A stretch of DNA of 64,000 bases from an uncultured Pseudomonadales bacterium. Lineage in GTDB: Bacteria; Pseudomonadota; Gammaproteobacteria; Pseudomonadales; Azotimanducaceae. Shown piece after piece: positions 17,453 through 25,105 of this stretch (its first letter is position 1; each line of letters begins with the position of its first letter). The stretch spans positions 3,589,617 through 3,653,616 of the forward strand of contig OX638346.1 of NCBI GenBank assembly GCA_951813515.1, read 5' to 3'. A model generated the notes under the pieces. The model saw only the letters and a list, made by a program, of their open reading frames with translations, was not told where the DNA came from and made no database searches. Made by a program: the position numbers and the translations under genes.

Positions 17453-18055
17453 ATGATCACACGATATGCCATTGGGGTGGCGGCCGGCCTGGTTGTCACC
17501 TTCTTCCTGTTCCTGCTCATGCAAGCGCTGATCAAGAGCGACAGGAGCCCGTTTTCGGACGCGGATCAGGGCCGGATCCTGGATTTTGTCCGATTGCAGG
17601 AAGATCAGGAACTGATCACCAAGAAGCGGAAGCCGGAACCACCGCCGCCGCCGGATGAGCCGCCTCCCAACATGCCGAAGCCCGACTTCGACTCTTCCAT
17701 CAGCCAGGGCGTGGAGATCGGTGCCGTGACCGTTCAGGTGGATCACAACCTCTCCGGGACGGGCGGTTTCTCGGCCGATGGTGAGTACCTGCCCATTGTC
17801 AAGGTGGCGCCGATCTACCCTCGGCGGGCTCAGACCCGCGGCATAGAGGGATACGTGCTGCTCGAGTTTGTAGTCATGACCACCGGCGCCGTGCGCGATC
17901 CCGTGGTTGTAGACGCCAAACCTCCCGGCATCTTCGATCGCGCCGCAATCCAGGCCGCGCTGAAGTTCAAGTACAAGCCGAAGGTGGTCAATGGTGAAGC
18001 GGTGGAAGTGGCGGGCGTACGCAACCTGATCAAGTTCGAACTCGAAGACGGATAG
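17453..18055 (+). CDS. tonB: energy transducer TonB (TonB2-like)
   Basis: 200 residues: an N-terminal membrane segment (YAIGVAAGLVVTFFLFLLM), a short proline-rich spacer (KPEPPPPPDEPPPNMPKPDF) and the TonB C-terminal fold with YPRRAQTRGIEGYVLLEF, DPVVVDAKPPGIFDRAA and ALKFKYKP. The short spacer is typical of TonB2 rather than E. coli TonB1. A strong AAGGAGG lies 7 bases before the ATG. It could serve the FecA-like receptor near 49-51 kb, among others. Confidence 0.93.
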   Translation: MITRYAIGVAAGLVVTFFLFLLMQALIKSDRSPFSDADQGRILDFVRLQEDQELITKKRKPEPPPPPDEPPPNMPKPDFDSSISQGVEIGAVTVQVDHNLSGTGGFSADGEYLPIVKVAPIYPRRAQTRGIEGYVLLEFVVMTTGAVRDPVVVDAKPPGIFDRAAIQAALKFKYKPKVVNGEAVEVAGVRNLIKFELEDG

Positions 18056-18064
18056 GAGGCCAAT

Positions 18065-19417
18065 ATGCGTTTCAATACTGTCTTTAGAACACTTCTCGCC
18101 GGATTTCTCCTGGCCTGGTTGCCGGCGCCGCCCGACCTCTTTGGAGGTTCGGTTAACTCTGGCGGTTTCGGTTTAACCGGCGACACCGCATTCGCTGCGG
18201 AAGAGAAAAGAAAACCGACGCGGCGCGTGCCGACGATGAGCGAGTCGACGTACAAGAAGTTGGCCGAGGCGCAGGAACTCATCGATGCTGAGGACTATCA
18301 GGCCGCCTTGAACGCCCTGAGTGGCATGCTTGACCGGCAACGGCGATATAACGGCAACGAACTCGGCGCCATACACAACATGATGGCCTTTGTTCACTAC
18401 GCTCTGGATCGCTACGACCGGGCCATCACCTCGTACGAGCAGGTGCTGGCGCAGGGCGACCAGATCTCCGAAGGATTGGAGACCCAGGTCATCTACAGCC
18501 TGGCCCAGTTACATTACACGGAAAAGAACTATAACGAAGCATTGCACTATATGCACAAGTGGCTGGACCAGGCGGACAACCCGAGTCCGGAGCCGCATAT
18601 CTTCCTCGCCCAGGTCTATTACCAGATGGACGACTACCCGCAAGCCATAGTGCAGGTCGAGACTGCGATCCAGATCGCGCAGGACCGGGGCACGGAGGTC
18701 AAGGAAACCTGGTGGGGACTGTTGAAATACCTCTACTTCGAAGAGGATAACTGGGCAAAGGTGCTCGATATCCTCGAAATCATGGTGCGTGATTTCCCGA
18801 AACGCGAATATTGGGTACAGCTCGCGCAGGTATACGGCCAGGAAGGCTATGAAGACAAGCAGATGTATACCTACGAGGCCGCCCACACTCTGGGCTATCT
18901 GGAACGCGAGTCCGATATGCGTAACTATGCGGGCCTGCTGATGCAGAACGACGTTCCCTACCGGGCAGCGAAGTGGCTGCAGGAAGCTATCGACGAAGGC
19001 ATTGTGGAAGAAACCTCGAAGAACCTGCAGTCCCTCGGTCAGGCGTACCAGATGGCGCAGGAGGTCGACGACGCGATTCCCACCTTCGAGAAAGCCGGCA
19101 CCAAGTCCGACGACGGCGAGATCTTTGCCCGCCTGGCCAGCCTGTACCTGGACAAGGACGACTACGTGAAATGTAGCGAGGCGGCCGAGAAAGCGCTTGA
19201 CAAGGGCGGCTTGAGGAAGGCCTACAGTACGGAAGTCGTTCACGGAATGTGCCTTTTCAACCGTGATCGCCTGACCCAGGCGCGAAGGGTATTCGTCGAT
19301 GCGCGGGCAAGCGCGCGCCGAGCAAACGACAAGTCGATGGAAAGAATGTGTTCGCGCTGGGTCGCGCACATCGATAACGAGAAGAAGCGCCGAGATATCC
19401 TTGCGGCGGCGGACTAG
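18065..19417 (+). CDS. TPR-repeat periplasmic protein of the TonB2-type cluster
   Basis: 450 residues, N-terminal signal peptide, then tandem tetratricopeptide repeats: AEAQELIDAEDYQAALNALS, ALDRYDRAITSYEQVLAQG, TEKNYNEALHYMHKWL, QMDDYPQAIVQVETAIQIA and later degenerate copies to about 430. TPR arrays bind partner proteins. It starts 9 bases after the tonB stop with a strong AGGAGG, so it is part of the operon; Vibrio TonB2 clusters also carry a TPR gene here. Confidence 0.85.
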   Translation: MRFNTVFRTLLAGFLLAWLPAPPDLFGGSVNSGGFGLTGDTAFAAEEKRKPTRRVPTMSESTYKKLAEAQELIDAEDYQAALNALSGMLDRQRRYNGNELGAIHNMMAFVHYALDRYDRAITSYEQVLAQGDQISEGLETQVIYSLAQLHYTEKNYNEALHYMHKWLDQADNPSPEPHIFLAQVYYQMDDYPQAIVQVETAIQIAQDRGTEVKETWWGLLKYLYFEEDNWAKVLDILEIMVRDFPKREYWVQLAQVYGQEGYEDKQMYTYEAAHTLGYLERESDMRNYAGLLMQNDVPYRAAKWLQEAIDEGIVEETSKNLQSLGQAYQMAQEVDDAIPTFEKAGTKSDDGEIFARLASLYLDKDDYVKCSEAAEKALDKGGLRKAYSTEVVHGMCLFNRDRLTQARRVFVDARASARRANDKSMERMCSRWVAHIDNEKKRRDILAAAD

Positions 19418-19450
19418 CCTCCTGCCTTTGACCGCGCGGCGCGCTCGAAG

Positions 19451-20083
19451 GTGTTTACGGGGATTGTGCAGGGACGTTGCCAGGTCACCGAGGCGCAGCG
19501 GGAAGGCCCGCTGACCACGCTATCGGTGGATCTTGATGGACTCGCCGAGGACTTGCAGGCTGGCGCGTCCGTCGCGTTGAACGGCGTCTGCAGCACGGTC
19601 GTACGCGCCTCGGGGCCAGTCGCGACCTTTCACTTGGTCGAAGAGACCACGGACCTCACGAATCTTGGCGACGTCTCCGCGGGCCAACGGGTGAATGTCG
19701 AACGGTCGTACCGGGTTGGCGACGAAGTGGGTGGCCATGTTCTGTCCGGCCACATCGCATGCACCGTCCCAGTGACGGAAATCGAAACCGCCGAAGGTCG
19801 TGCCTCGGTTTCGGTATCGGTCCCAGGACATTGGTGCAGCTACATGATGGAAAAGGGCTTTGTCGCGTTAGACGGGGCTAGTCTGACCATCGCCGCCTTG
19901 AATCGGCGCACGGGGAGCGCAACCGTCAAACTGATTCCCGAGACCCTCGTTCGTGCCGGATTCGAAAACCGCAGGGTAGGGGATTGCCTGAACCTGGAAG
20001 TGGACTTTCGAACACAGGCGGTGGTCGACACCGTTCGGGAACTGCTGCGCGACAAGGAACTTCTACGGGAGATCGCGGGCTGA
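19451..20083 (+). CDS. ribE: riboflavin synthase, alpha subunit
   Basis: Converts two 6,7-dimethyl-8-ribityllumazine molecules to riboflavin and a pyrimidine. The 210 residues begin MFTGIVQG (GTG start), the family's near-invariant N terminus, and contain two lumazine-binding repeats; ALNGVCSTV, GGHVLSGHI, YMMEKGFVALDGASLTI and KLIPETLVRAGF are visible. It is 33 bases after the TPR gene with no room for an FMN riboswitch, and no other riboflavin gene is nearby. Confidence 0.94.
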   Translation: MFTGIVQGRCQVTEAQREGPLTTLSVDLDGLAEDLQAGASVALNGVCSTVVRASGPVATFHLVEETTDLTNLGDVSAGQRVNVERSYRVGDEVGGHVLSGHIACTVPVTEIETAEGRASVSVSVPGHWCSYMMEKGFVALDGASLTIAALNRRTGSATVKLIPETLVRAGFENRRVGDCLNLEVDFRTQAVVDTVRELLRDKELLREIAG

Positions 20084-20109
20084 CCGGCGACGACCCGGAC
20101 AGTTCTGGA

Positions 20110-20922
20110 TCAGGCTCTCTCGATCAGCCCCTCGTTCAGCGATCCGGACCGGAAACCGGCCATGTCTAGGGCCACGAACCTGTAGCCGCAGGCTTTCAAT
20201 CGTTCGACGATGACTTCGCGCCGCGCCAGCGCCTTCTCGAACTCGGTAGCCACGAGTTCCAGGCGGGCGACATCGCCGTGGTGGCGGACTCGGAACTGCG
20301 AGAATCCCAGCGCGAGCAGCGCGCTTTCCGCGCGCTCGATCTGCCGTAGCAGGCCCGCGTCTATGGCGGTGCCGTACGGTACGCGGCTCGACAGGCACGC
20401 CGACTGCGGCTTCTGCGCGTTCTCGAGACCGAGGGTCTTCGCCAGTTCCCTGATATCGGCCTTGTTGAAACCCGTCTCGGCCAGGGGTGATCGAACGCCA
20501 TGCTCCTTCGCCGCTATGAGCCCCGGGCGGTGGTCGCCGAGGTCGTCGAGGTTCGTGCCGTTGAAGATCGCGTCAAAACCCTCCGCGTCGGCGATCTGCG
20601 CCAACTGCGTATACAGCGATGTCTTGCAGTAGAAGCATCGGTTCGTCGGATTCGCGCGATAGTTGGGATCGTCAAGTTCGTCGGTCACGATCACCCGGTG
20701 TGGCATGTTCCACCGCTGGGCAAGCTCCCTGGAAAGGGCAAGATCGTCGCGTTTCAGGCTATTCGAGCCGGATGTCACGGCCAATGACCTCGATCCGAGC
20801 ACTTCGGCCGTGACAAACGCCACAAGCGACGAATCGACGCCGCCCGAGTACGCGACCACGGCGGAATCGAAACCTCCGATGAATGACTTCAGCGCCGCAT
20901 ACTTGTCATGCAATGTGGTCAT
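20110..20922 (-). CDS. larE: ATP-dependent sacrificial sulfur transferase LarE
   Basis: LarE inserts sulfur into the pyridinium dicarboxylate precursor of the nickel-pincer nucleotide (NPN) cofactor. The 270 residues show the PP-loop SGGVDSSL near the N terminus, NGTNLDDLGDHRPGL and the catalytic-region QSACLSSRVPYG. Besides that Cys there is a CxxC in TNRCFYCKTSLY. Some LarE proteins sacrifice one Cys; others are described as using three Cys to hold an iron-sulfur cluster. This sequence has the three-Cys set. It ends the larC-larB-larE series. Confidence 0.93.
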   Translation of the reverse strand: MTTLHDKYAALKSFIGGFDSAVVAYSGGVDSSLVAFVTAEVLGSRSLAVTSGSNSLKRDDLALSRELAQRWNMPHRVIVTDELDDPNYRANPTNRCFYCKTSLYTQLAQIADAEGFDAIFNGTNLDDLGDHRPGLIAAKEHGVRSPLAETGFNKADIRELAKTLGLENAQKPQSACLSSRVPYGTAIDAGLLRQIERAESALLALGFSQFRVRHHGDVARLELVATEFEKALARREVIVERLKACGYRFVALDMAGFRSGSLNEGLIERA

Positions 20923-20966
20923 GCGTCCATCTTAACCCGGATAGCTCGCTCGGGAACGGCCGGGTA

Positions 20967-21722
20967 CTACAGCCGATTGATCTGGCTGGCGAGGAAGCCC
21001 GCGCCAAATCCGTTATCGATGTTGACCACGCAGACGCCGGACGCGCAACTGTTCAGCATGCCCAGAAGAGCGGCGACGCCGCCGAACGACGCACCGTAGC
21101 CCACGCTCGTGGGCACCGCGATGACGGGCTTGTCCACGAGACCGCCAACGACGCTCGGCAACGCGCCTTCCATGCCGGCCACGACGATCAGCACCTTCGC
21201 TTCCCGCAACGCCGGAAGACGTGCCAGGAGGCGGTGCAACCCGGCGACGCCGACGTCGCTTATGCGCGTCACCGGCGTGTCGTAGAACTCGCACGTGACC
21301 GCAGCCTCTTCGGCGACCGGGGCATCGGAGGTTCCCGCCGTGACCACAGCGACACTGGTCGGCGCAGGTTCGCGACGGGAAGTCTTGCAGGTAACCACGC
21401 GGGCGGTGGCATGGTACCGAGCGTCGTCACCCAGCCTGCCTTCGAGGGCGGCATATTTCTCAGCCTGCACGCGCGTCACGAGGACATCTTCGCCACGGGC
21501 GCGCAATGCCTCGAAAACGGTCAGGATCTGTTCCGGCGTCTTGTGTTCGCCGTAGACGACCTCGGCCGCACCCGTGCGTCGGCGGCGGTCGTGATCGACG
21601 GTCACGTCTCCCGCGGCTTCGAAAAACGACGCATCGATGCGCTGCAAGGCGTCGGCGCGCGAAACATCGCCGGCCCGGTACGCATCGAGGACGGCGGCAA
21701 GGTTCTTCAGTCGTTCATCCAT
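20967..21722 (-). CDS. larB: NPN cofactor biosynthesis protein LarB
   Basis: LarB carboxylates and hydrolyses nicotinic acid adenine dinucleotide, the first NPN step; it is related to PurE. 251 residues. The PurE-like half shows VAVVTAGTSDAPVAEEA, VVAGMEGALPSVVGGLV, PVIAVPTSVGYGASFGG and LLGMLNSCASGVCVVNIDNGFGA. The start at 21722 overlaps the larC end by 16 bases; a longer frame to 21908 would lie inside larC and gives Arg-rich non-family sequence. A 44-base gap with an ACCCGG/CCGGGT inverted repeat separates it from larE. Confidence 0.94.
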   Translation of the reverse strand: MDERLKNLAAVLDAYRAGDVSRADALQRIDASFFEAAGDVTVDHDRRRRTGAAEVVYGEHKTPEQILTVFEALRARGEDVLVTRVQAEKYAALEGRLGDDARYHATARVVTCKTSRREPAPTSVAVVTAGTSDAPVAEEAAVTCEFYDTPVTRISDVGVAGLHRLLARLPALREAKVLIVVAGMEGALPSVVGGLVDKPVIAVPTSVGYGASFGGVAALLGMLNSCASGVCVVNIDNGFGAGFLASQINRL

Positions 21723-22903
21723 GCAGCGATCTCCTGGTCGACCGCGTCCTTCAGCGTCAGGTAACTCTCGCCGCGGGCGCGGGCAAGGGCGAGGACGTCC
21801 TCGTGTTCGGACTTCCAGCGCTTGCGGCCATCGGGCAGGTCGACGATTTTGACTCGAACCTTGCCGAATGTCGTCTCCGCAGTCGCGGTGCGCCGGGGCA
21901 GCATCCACTTCTTCACCTCGTGAAATCGCACGCCAATGGTTGTGGAATCACCCGTCAACCGCTCCACGATCGCCTCGAGGCGATCCGGGGGCGCCAGCAC
22001 GGAAACGCGGTGTCCCGGTCGGGATTTCTTCATCAGGGCAGGCGTCACAACGACATCCATTGCGCCGACCGCGAACAGTGCGTCCATCAGCGGCTGAAAC
22101 GCTTCGGGTCGCATGTCGTCAATATTGCAATCAATCTCGACGTTGGTTTCGACCTCGTAGGCCGACGCCCTGGCATCCCTGTCGGTACCGAGGGCGACGC
22201 GCAACACGTTCGGAAGGCTGAAGTCCTTGTGCCCGACCCCATAGCCGATGCGTTGCGCAACGAAGTTGCCCGGTTCGTCGAACGCGTTGACCGCGCACTT
22301 GAGAATCGTCGCACCGGTGGGCGTGGTGGCTTCGCCGTCAACTCCACCGTACCGGCAAGGCACCCCCCTGAGCAGCAGCGCCGTGGCAGGAGCGGGGACG
22401 GGCATCCGGCCATGCTCGCACATTACCGTGCCGCCGCCGACTTCGACGGGCCGCGACAGCACCGAATCGATGCCGAGATACTCAAGACAGAGCGCGGCGG
22501 AGACGATATCCACGATCGCATCCGTCGCCCCGACCTCGTGAAAGTGGACATCCTCCACGTCGATGCCGTGGACATCGGATTCGGCTTCTCCGAGGGCGCG
22601 GAACATTGCGACCGCGCGCCTTTCAATAGAGGGGCCGTAACCCGCGCGTTCGATGATTTCCACGATCTGCGCGAGATGACGATGGGGTCTCGGCGCGTCA
22701 TCGCGCAGAACAACCGTGGCCCTCGTGCCCTTGATGCCCATCTTGGTCGCAGGTTCGACTTCGAGCCTGAATTCAGACGCAAGGGAGAGTCTCGCCAATT
22801 GGCCGCGCAGGTAGTCCACGGGTACGCCGATGTCGACCATTGCGCCAATGTGCATGTCGCCCGAGATTCCGCTGAAGCAGTCGTAGAGAAGGGTTGTCGC
22901 CAT
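21707..22903 (-). CDS. larC: NPN cofactor nickel insertase LarC (single frame)
   Basis: LarC inserts nickel into the NPN cofactor. 398 residues in one frame; in Lactobacillus plantarum the protein is split and made by frameshifting. Seen here: YDCFSGISGDMHIGAMVDIG at the N terminus, the HFHEVGATDAIVDI metal-region motif, TPTGATIL, the C-terminal half with ETNVEIDCNIDDMRPE, TPALMKKSRPGHRV, and TTIGVRFHEVKKW. It is the first gene of the lar unit, and a strong hairpin lies just upstream. Confidence 0.94.
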   Translation of the reverse strand: MATTLLYDCFSGISGDMHIGAMVDIGVPVDYLRGQLARLSLASEFRLEVEPATKMGIKGTRATVVLRDDAPRPHRHLAQIVEIIERAGYGPSIERRAVAMFRALGEAESDVHGIDVEDVHFHEVGATDAIVDIVSAALCLEYLGIDSVLSRPVEVGGGTVMCEHGRMPVPAPATALLLRGVPCRYGGVDGEATTPTGATILKCAVNAFDEPGNFVAQRIGYGVGHKDFSLPNVLRVALGTDRDARASAYEVETNVEIDCNIDDMRPEAFQPLMDALFAVGAMDVVVTPALMKKSRPGHRVSVLAPPDRLEAIVERLTGDSTTIGVRFHEVKKWMLPRRTATAETTFGKVRVKIVDLPDGRKRWKSEHEDVLALARARGESYLTLKDAVDQEIAAWMND

Positions 22904-22929
22904 GGGGAGATGTTAACGCAGCGCGGCGA

Positions 22930-22951
22930 ACGTGCTGCGGGCGCAGCACGT
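22930..22951. other. 9-bp perfect hairpin upstream of larC
   Basis: ACGTGCTGC (22930-22938) and GCAGCACGT (22943-22951) flank a 4-base loop, GGGC. It lies 27 bases before the larC ATG, between the divergent larC and gor genes. No T-run follows in either direction, so an operator or an mRNA-leader stem-loop is more likely than a terminator. Confidence 0.55.
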
Positions 22952-23053
22952 GAGGCAGTCTGATAGCCTTGCGCATGCATTTCTGCGCACTACAGCATGC
23001 ACGCCCGCCCGGCGGCGCCAAGCTGGCGGGAAGCGGATCGATTACCGTTCGTT

Positions 23054-23067
23054 GGAGAATTCAATTG
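23054..23067 (+). promoter_or_regulatory. ribosome-binding site that sets a TTG start for gor
   Basis: GGAG at 23054-23057 lies 7 bases before TTG at 23065. The only in-frame ATGs (22969, 22975) would add 32 or 30 residues of non-family sequence without a ribosome-binding site. Confidence 0.75.
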
Positions 23068-24414
23068 GCTTTTGACTACGACCTCTTTGTGATCGGTGCC
23101 GGTTCCGGTGGCACGCGCGCGGCACGCATGTCGGCCGCATTGGGTGCCAGGGTCGCAATCGCCGAGGAGCTCCATCTGGGCGGGACGTGCGTGAATGTCG
23201 GCTGCATACCCAAGAAGCTGTTCGTTTACGGTTCGCATTTTGCGGAGGATTTCGAGGATGGCGCCGCGTACGGCTGGACCACGTCCGGGGAGACGTTCGA
23301 CTGGCCAACGCTACGGGACAATAAGACGCGCGAAATCGAGCGCCTGAACGGCGTCTACGAGGGTCTGCTGGAAGGACCGGGCGCCGAGATCATCCGCGAT
23401 CACGCGTCCCTCGTGGACGCACACGCGGTGACGGTGGGAAATGAGACCGTCACGGCCGAGAATATTCTCATCGCCACCGGCAGCCGGGCCATCGTCCCGC
23501 CGTTTCCCGGCGACGATCTCGTGATCACATCGGATGAAGCCTTCTACCTCGATGCGTTCCCGGAGCGCGTGGTGATCATCGGCGGCGGCTATATAGCCGT
23601 GGAGTTCGCCGGGATCTTCAGGGGGCTCGGCGCGGACACGACCCTTGCGTATCGAGGGCCGTTATTCCTTCGCGGCTTCGACGGCGGGGTGCGCGAATTC
23701 GTCGCGGCCGAGTTGTCGGAAAAGAACGTTACCTTGCGTTTCGACACGACAGTCGAAAGCGTGACGAGAGCAGCCGACGGCCTCATTGTTCGCACACACG
23801 CGGGCGATGTGCTCGAGGCGGACGTGGTCCTCTGCGCCACGGGTCGGGCACCGAATACCGCCGGTCTGAACCTGAGCGCTGCGGGGGTTGATCTCGACTC
23901 CTCCGGCGGGGTGCGCGTGGACGACCGCTACCGGACGACCGCGCCACACATACGGGCCATCGGCGACGTCATCGGCGGCCTGCAGCTAACTCCCGTTGCG
24001 ATCGCCGAAGGCATGTGCATCGCCTACAACCTGTTCGGCGGGGAAGACAGGGAGGTGGACTACGAGGAAATCCCGACAGCGGTCTTCTGCCAGCCCAACA
24101 TCGGCACAGTCGGCCCGACCGAGGAAGACGCCCGTCGCCGCTTTCCCGCCCTTACGGTATTCGAATCGACATTTCGCCCCTTGAAGCACACGCTTACAGG
24201 CCGCGCCGAGCGGACGATGATGAAGTTGCTGGTGGATGGCGATACCGACCGCGTGGTCGCAGCGCACATGGTTGGTCCCGACGCGGGGGAGATCATCCAG
24301 GGCCTGAGCGTGGCTATAAAGGCGGGCGCAACCAAGGCGGACTTCGACCGTACGATCGGCATCCACCCGACCGCTGCGGAAGAGTTCGTGACCATGCGCG
24401 AAGCCCGCGCATGA
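23065..24414 (+). CDS. gor: glutathione-disulfide reductase
   Basis: NADPH-dependent FAD enzyme that keeps glutathione reduced. From the TTG the protein has 449 residues, as in E. coli (450). It shows the FAD motif VIGAGSGGTRAARM, the redox-active GGTCVNVGCIPKKL, the NADPH-site IGGGYIAVEFAGIFRGLGA, the late FAD motif IGDVIGGLQLTPVAI and the C-terminal active-site IGIHPTAAEEFVTMR. The GxGxxG..GSGG N terminus and the HPTAAEE ending favour glutathione reductase over mercuric or lipoamide relatives. Confidence 0.92.
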   Translation: MAFDYDLFVIGAGSGGTRAARMSAALGARVAIAEELHLGGTCVNVGCIPKKLFVYGSHFAEDFEDGAAYGWTTSGETFDWPTLRDNKTREIERLNGVYEGLLEGPGAEIIRDHASLVDAHAVTVGNETVTAENILIATGSRAIVPPFPGDDLVITSDEAFYLDAFPERVVIIGGGYIAVEFAGIFRGLGADTTLAYRGPLFLRGFDGGVREFVAAELSEKNVTLRFDTTVESVTRAADGLIVRTHAGDVLEADVVLCATGRAPNTAGLNLSAAGVDLDSSGGVRVDDRYRTTAPHIRAIGDVIGGLQLTPVAIAEGMCIAYNLFGGEDREVDYEEIPTAVFCQPNIGTVGPTEEDARRRFPALTVFESTFRPLKHTLTGRAERTMMKLLVDGDTDRVVAAHMVGPDAGEIIQGLSVAIKAGATKADFDRTIGIHPTAAEEFVTMREARA

Positions 24415-24531
24415 CGGGTGTCCATCCGGTTACGCCAGAGGCGTTCGCCGGCCCCCTGCGCGGCAACAGACGGTCCTGCGCGCACGCGCGATGGTATAGT
24501 GAGCACCCACAAATACTCGGCGGGGATTGAA

Positions 24532-25089
24532 ATGTCGTTGCGCGTCGCCTTCGATCTGGAAGAGACTGACCTCGAGTACTTTCGCTCGATCATCAGAAGA
24601 GCGGGTACGAGCGCCAGCAAGACGTCCGAAGAAGAAGTCGTTGCCCACGCCGAGGCAATGATCAACGAGGTCAAGGCGGCCGAGTTGCCCGCGTTCGCCG
24701 CGCAGCGAATCGATCGCGTCGGTGGCCTGATCGACATGTTGCAGGACGACGAATGGAAGCTCGCGGGAAACGAACGAAACAACGTCGTCACGGCACTCGC
24801 ATACTTCGCCGATCCGAAGGATGTCATTCCGGACGACGTCCCCGTCCTCGGCTACATCGATGACGCAATCATGATCGAGCTGATCCTCCGGGAGCTGAAA
24901 CACGAGATCGAGGCGTTCGACGATTTTCGTCGCTACCAGCGGGAAGAGGCGTCGAGAAACAGGGATCCGAATCTTACGCGCGAGGATTGGCTCGCCGCGA
25001 AACGACGTGAACTCCACCAGCGGATGAGACGACGCCGAAACTCCCGCAGCCCAAGAGCGTCCGGGCGTACGCGGGTGAGGCTGTTCTAA
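24532..25089 (+). CDS. DUF1232 (YkvA-like) protein
   Basis: 185 residues. The central part (about 85-130) has the DUF1232 pattern: ALAYFADPKDVIPDDVPVLG followed by YIDDAIMIELILREL. The N-terminal 80 residues are helical and charged; the C-terminal 35 are Arg-rich. Function unknown. ATG at 24532 follows GGGGA; the longer frame from 24418 has non-protein-like sequence. A TATAGT lies at 24495-24500 but no matching -35 was found. Confidence 0.8.
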   Translation: MSLRVAFDLEETDLEYFRSIIRRAGTSASKTSEEEVVAHAEAMINEVKAAELPAFAAQRIDRVGGLIDMLQDDEWKLAGNERNNVVTALAYFADPKDVIPDDVPVLGYIDDAIMIELILRELKHEIEAFDDFRRYQREEASRNRDPNLTREDWLAAKRRELHQRMRRRRNSRSPRASGRTRVRLF

Positions 25090-25105
25090 CGTCGGTCCGG
25101 GTTGT

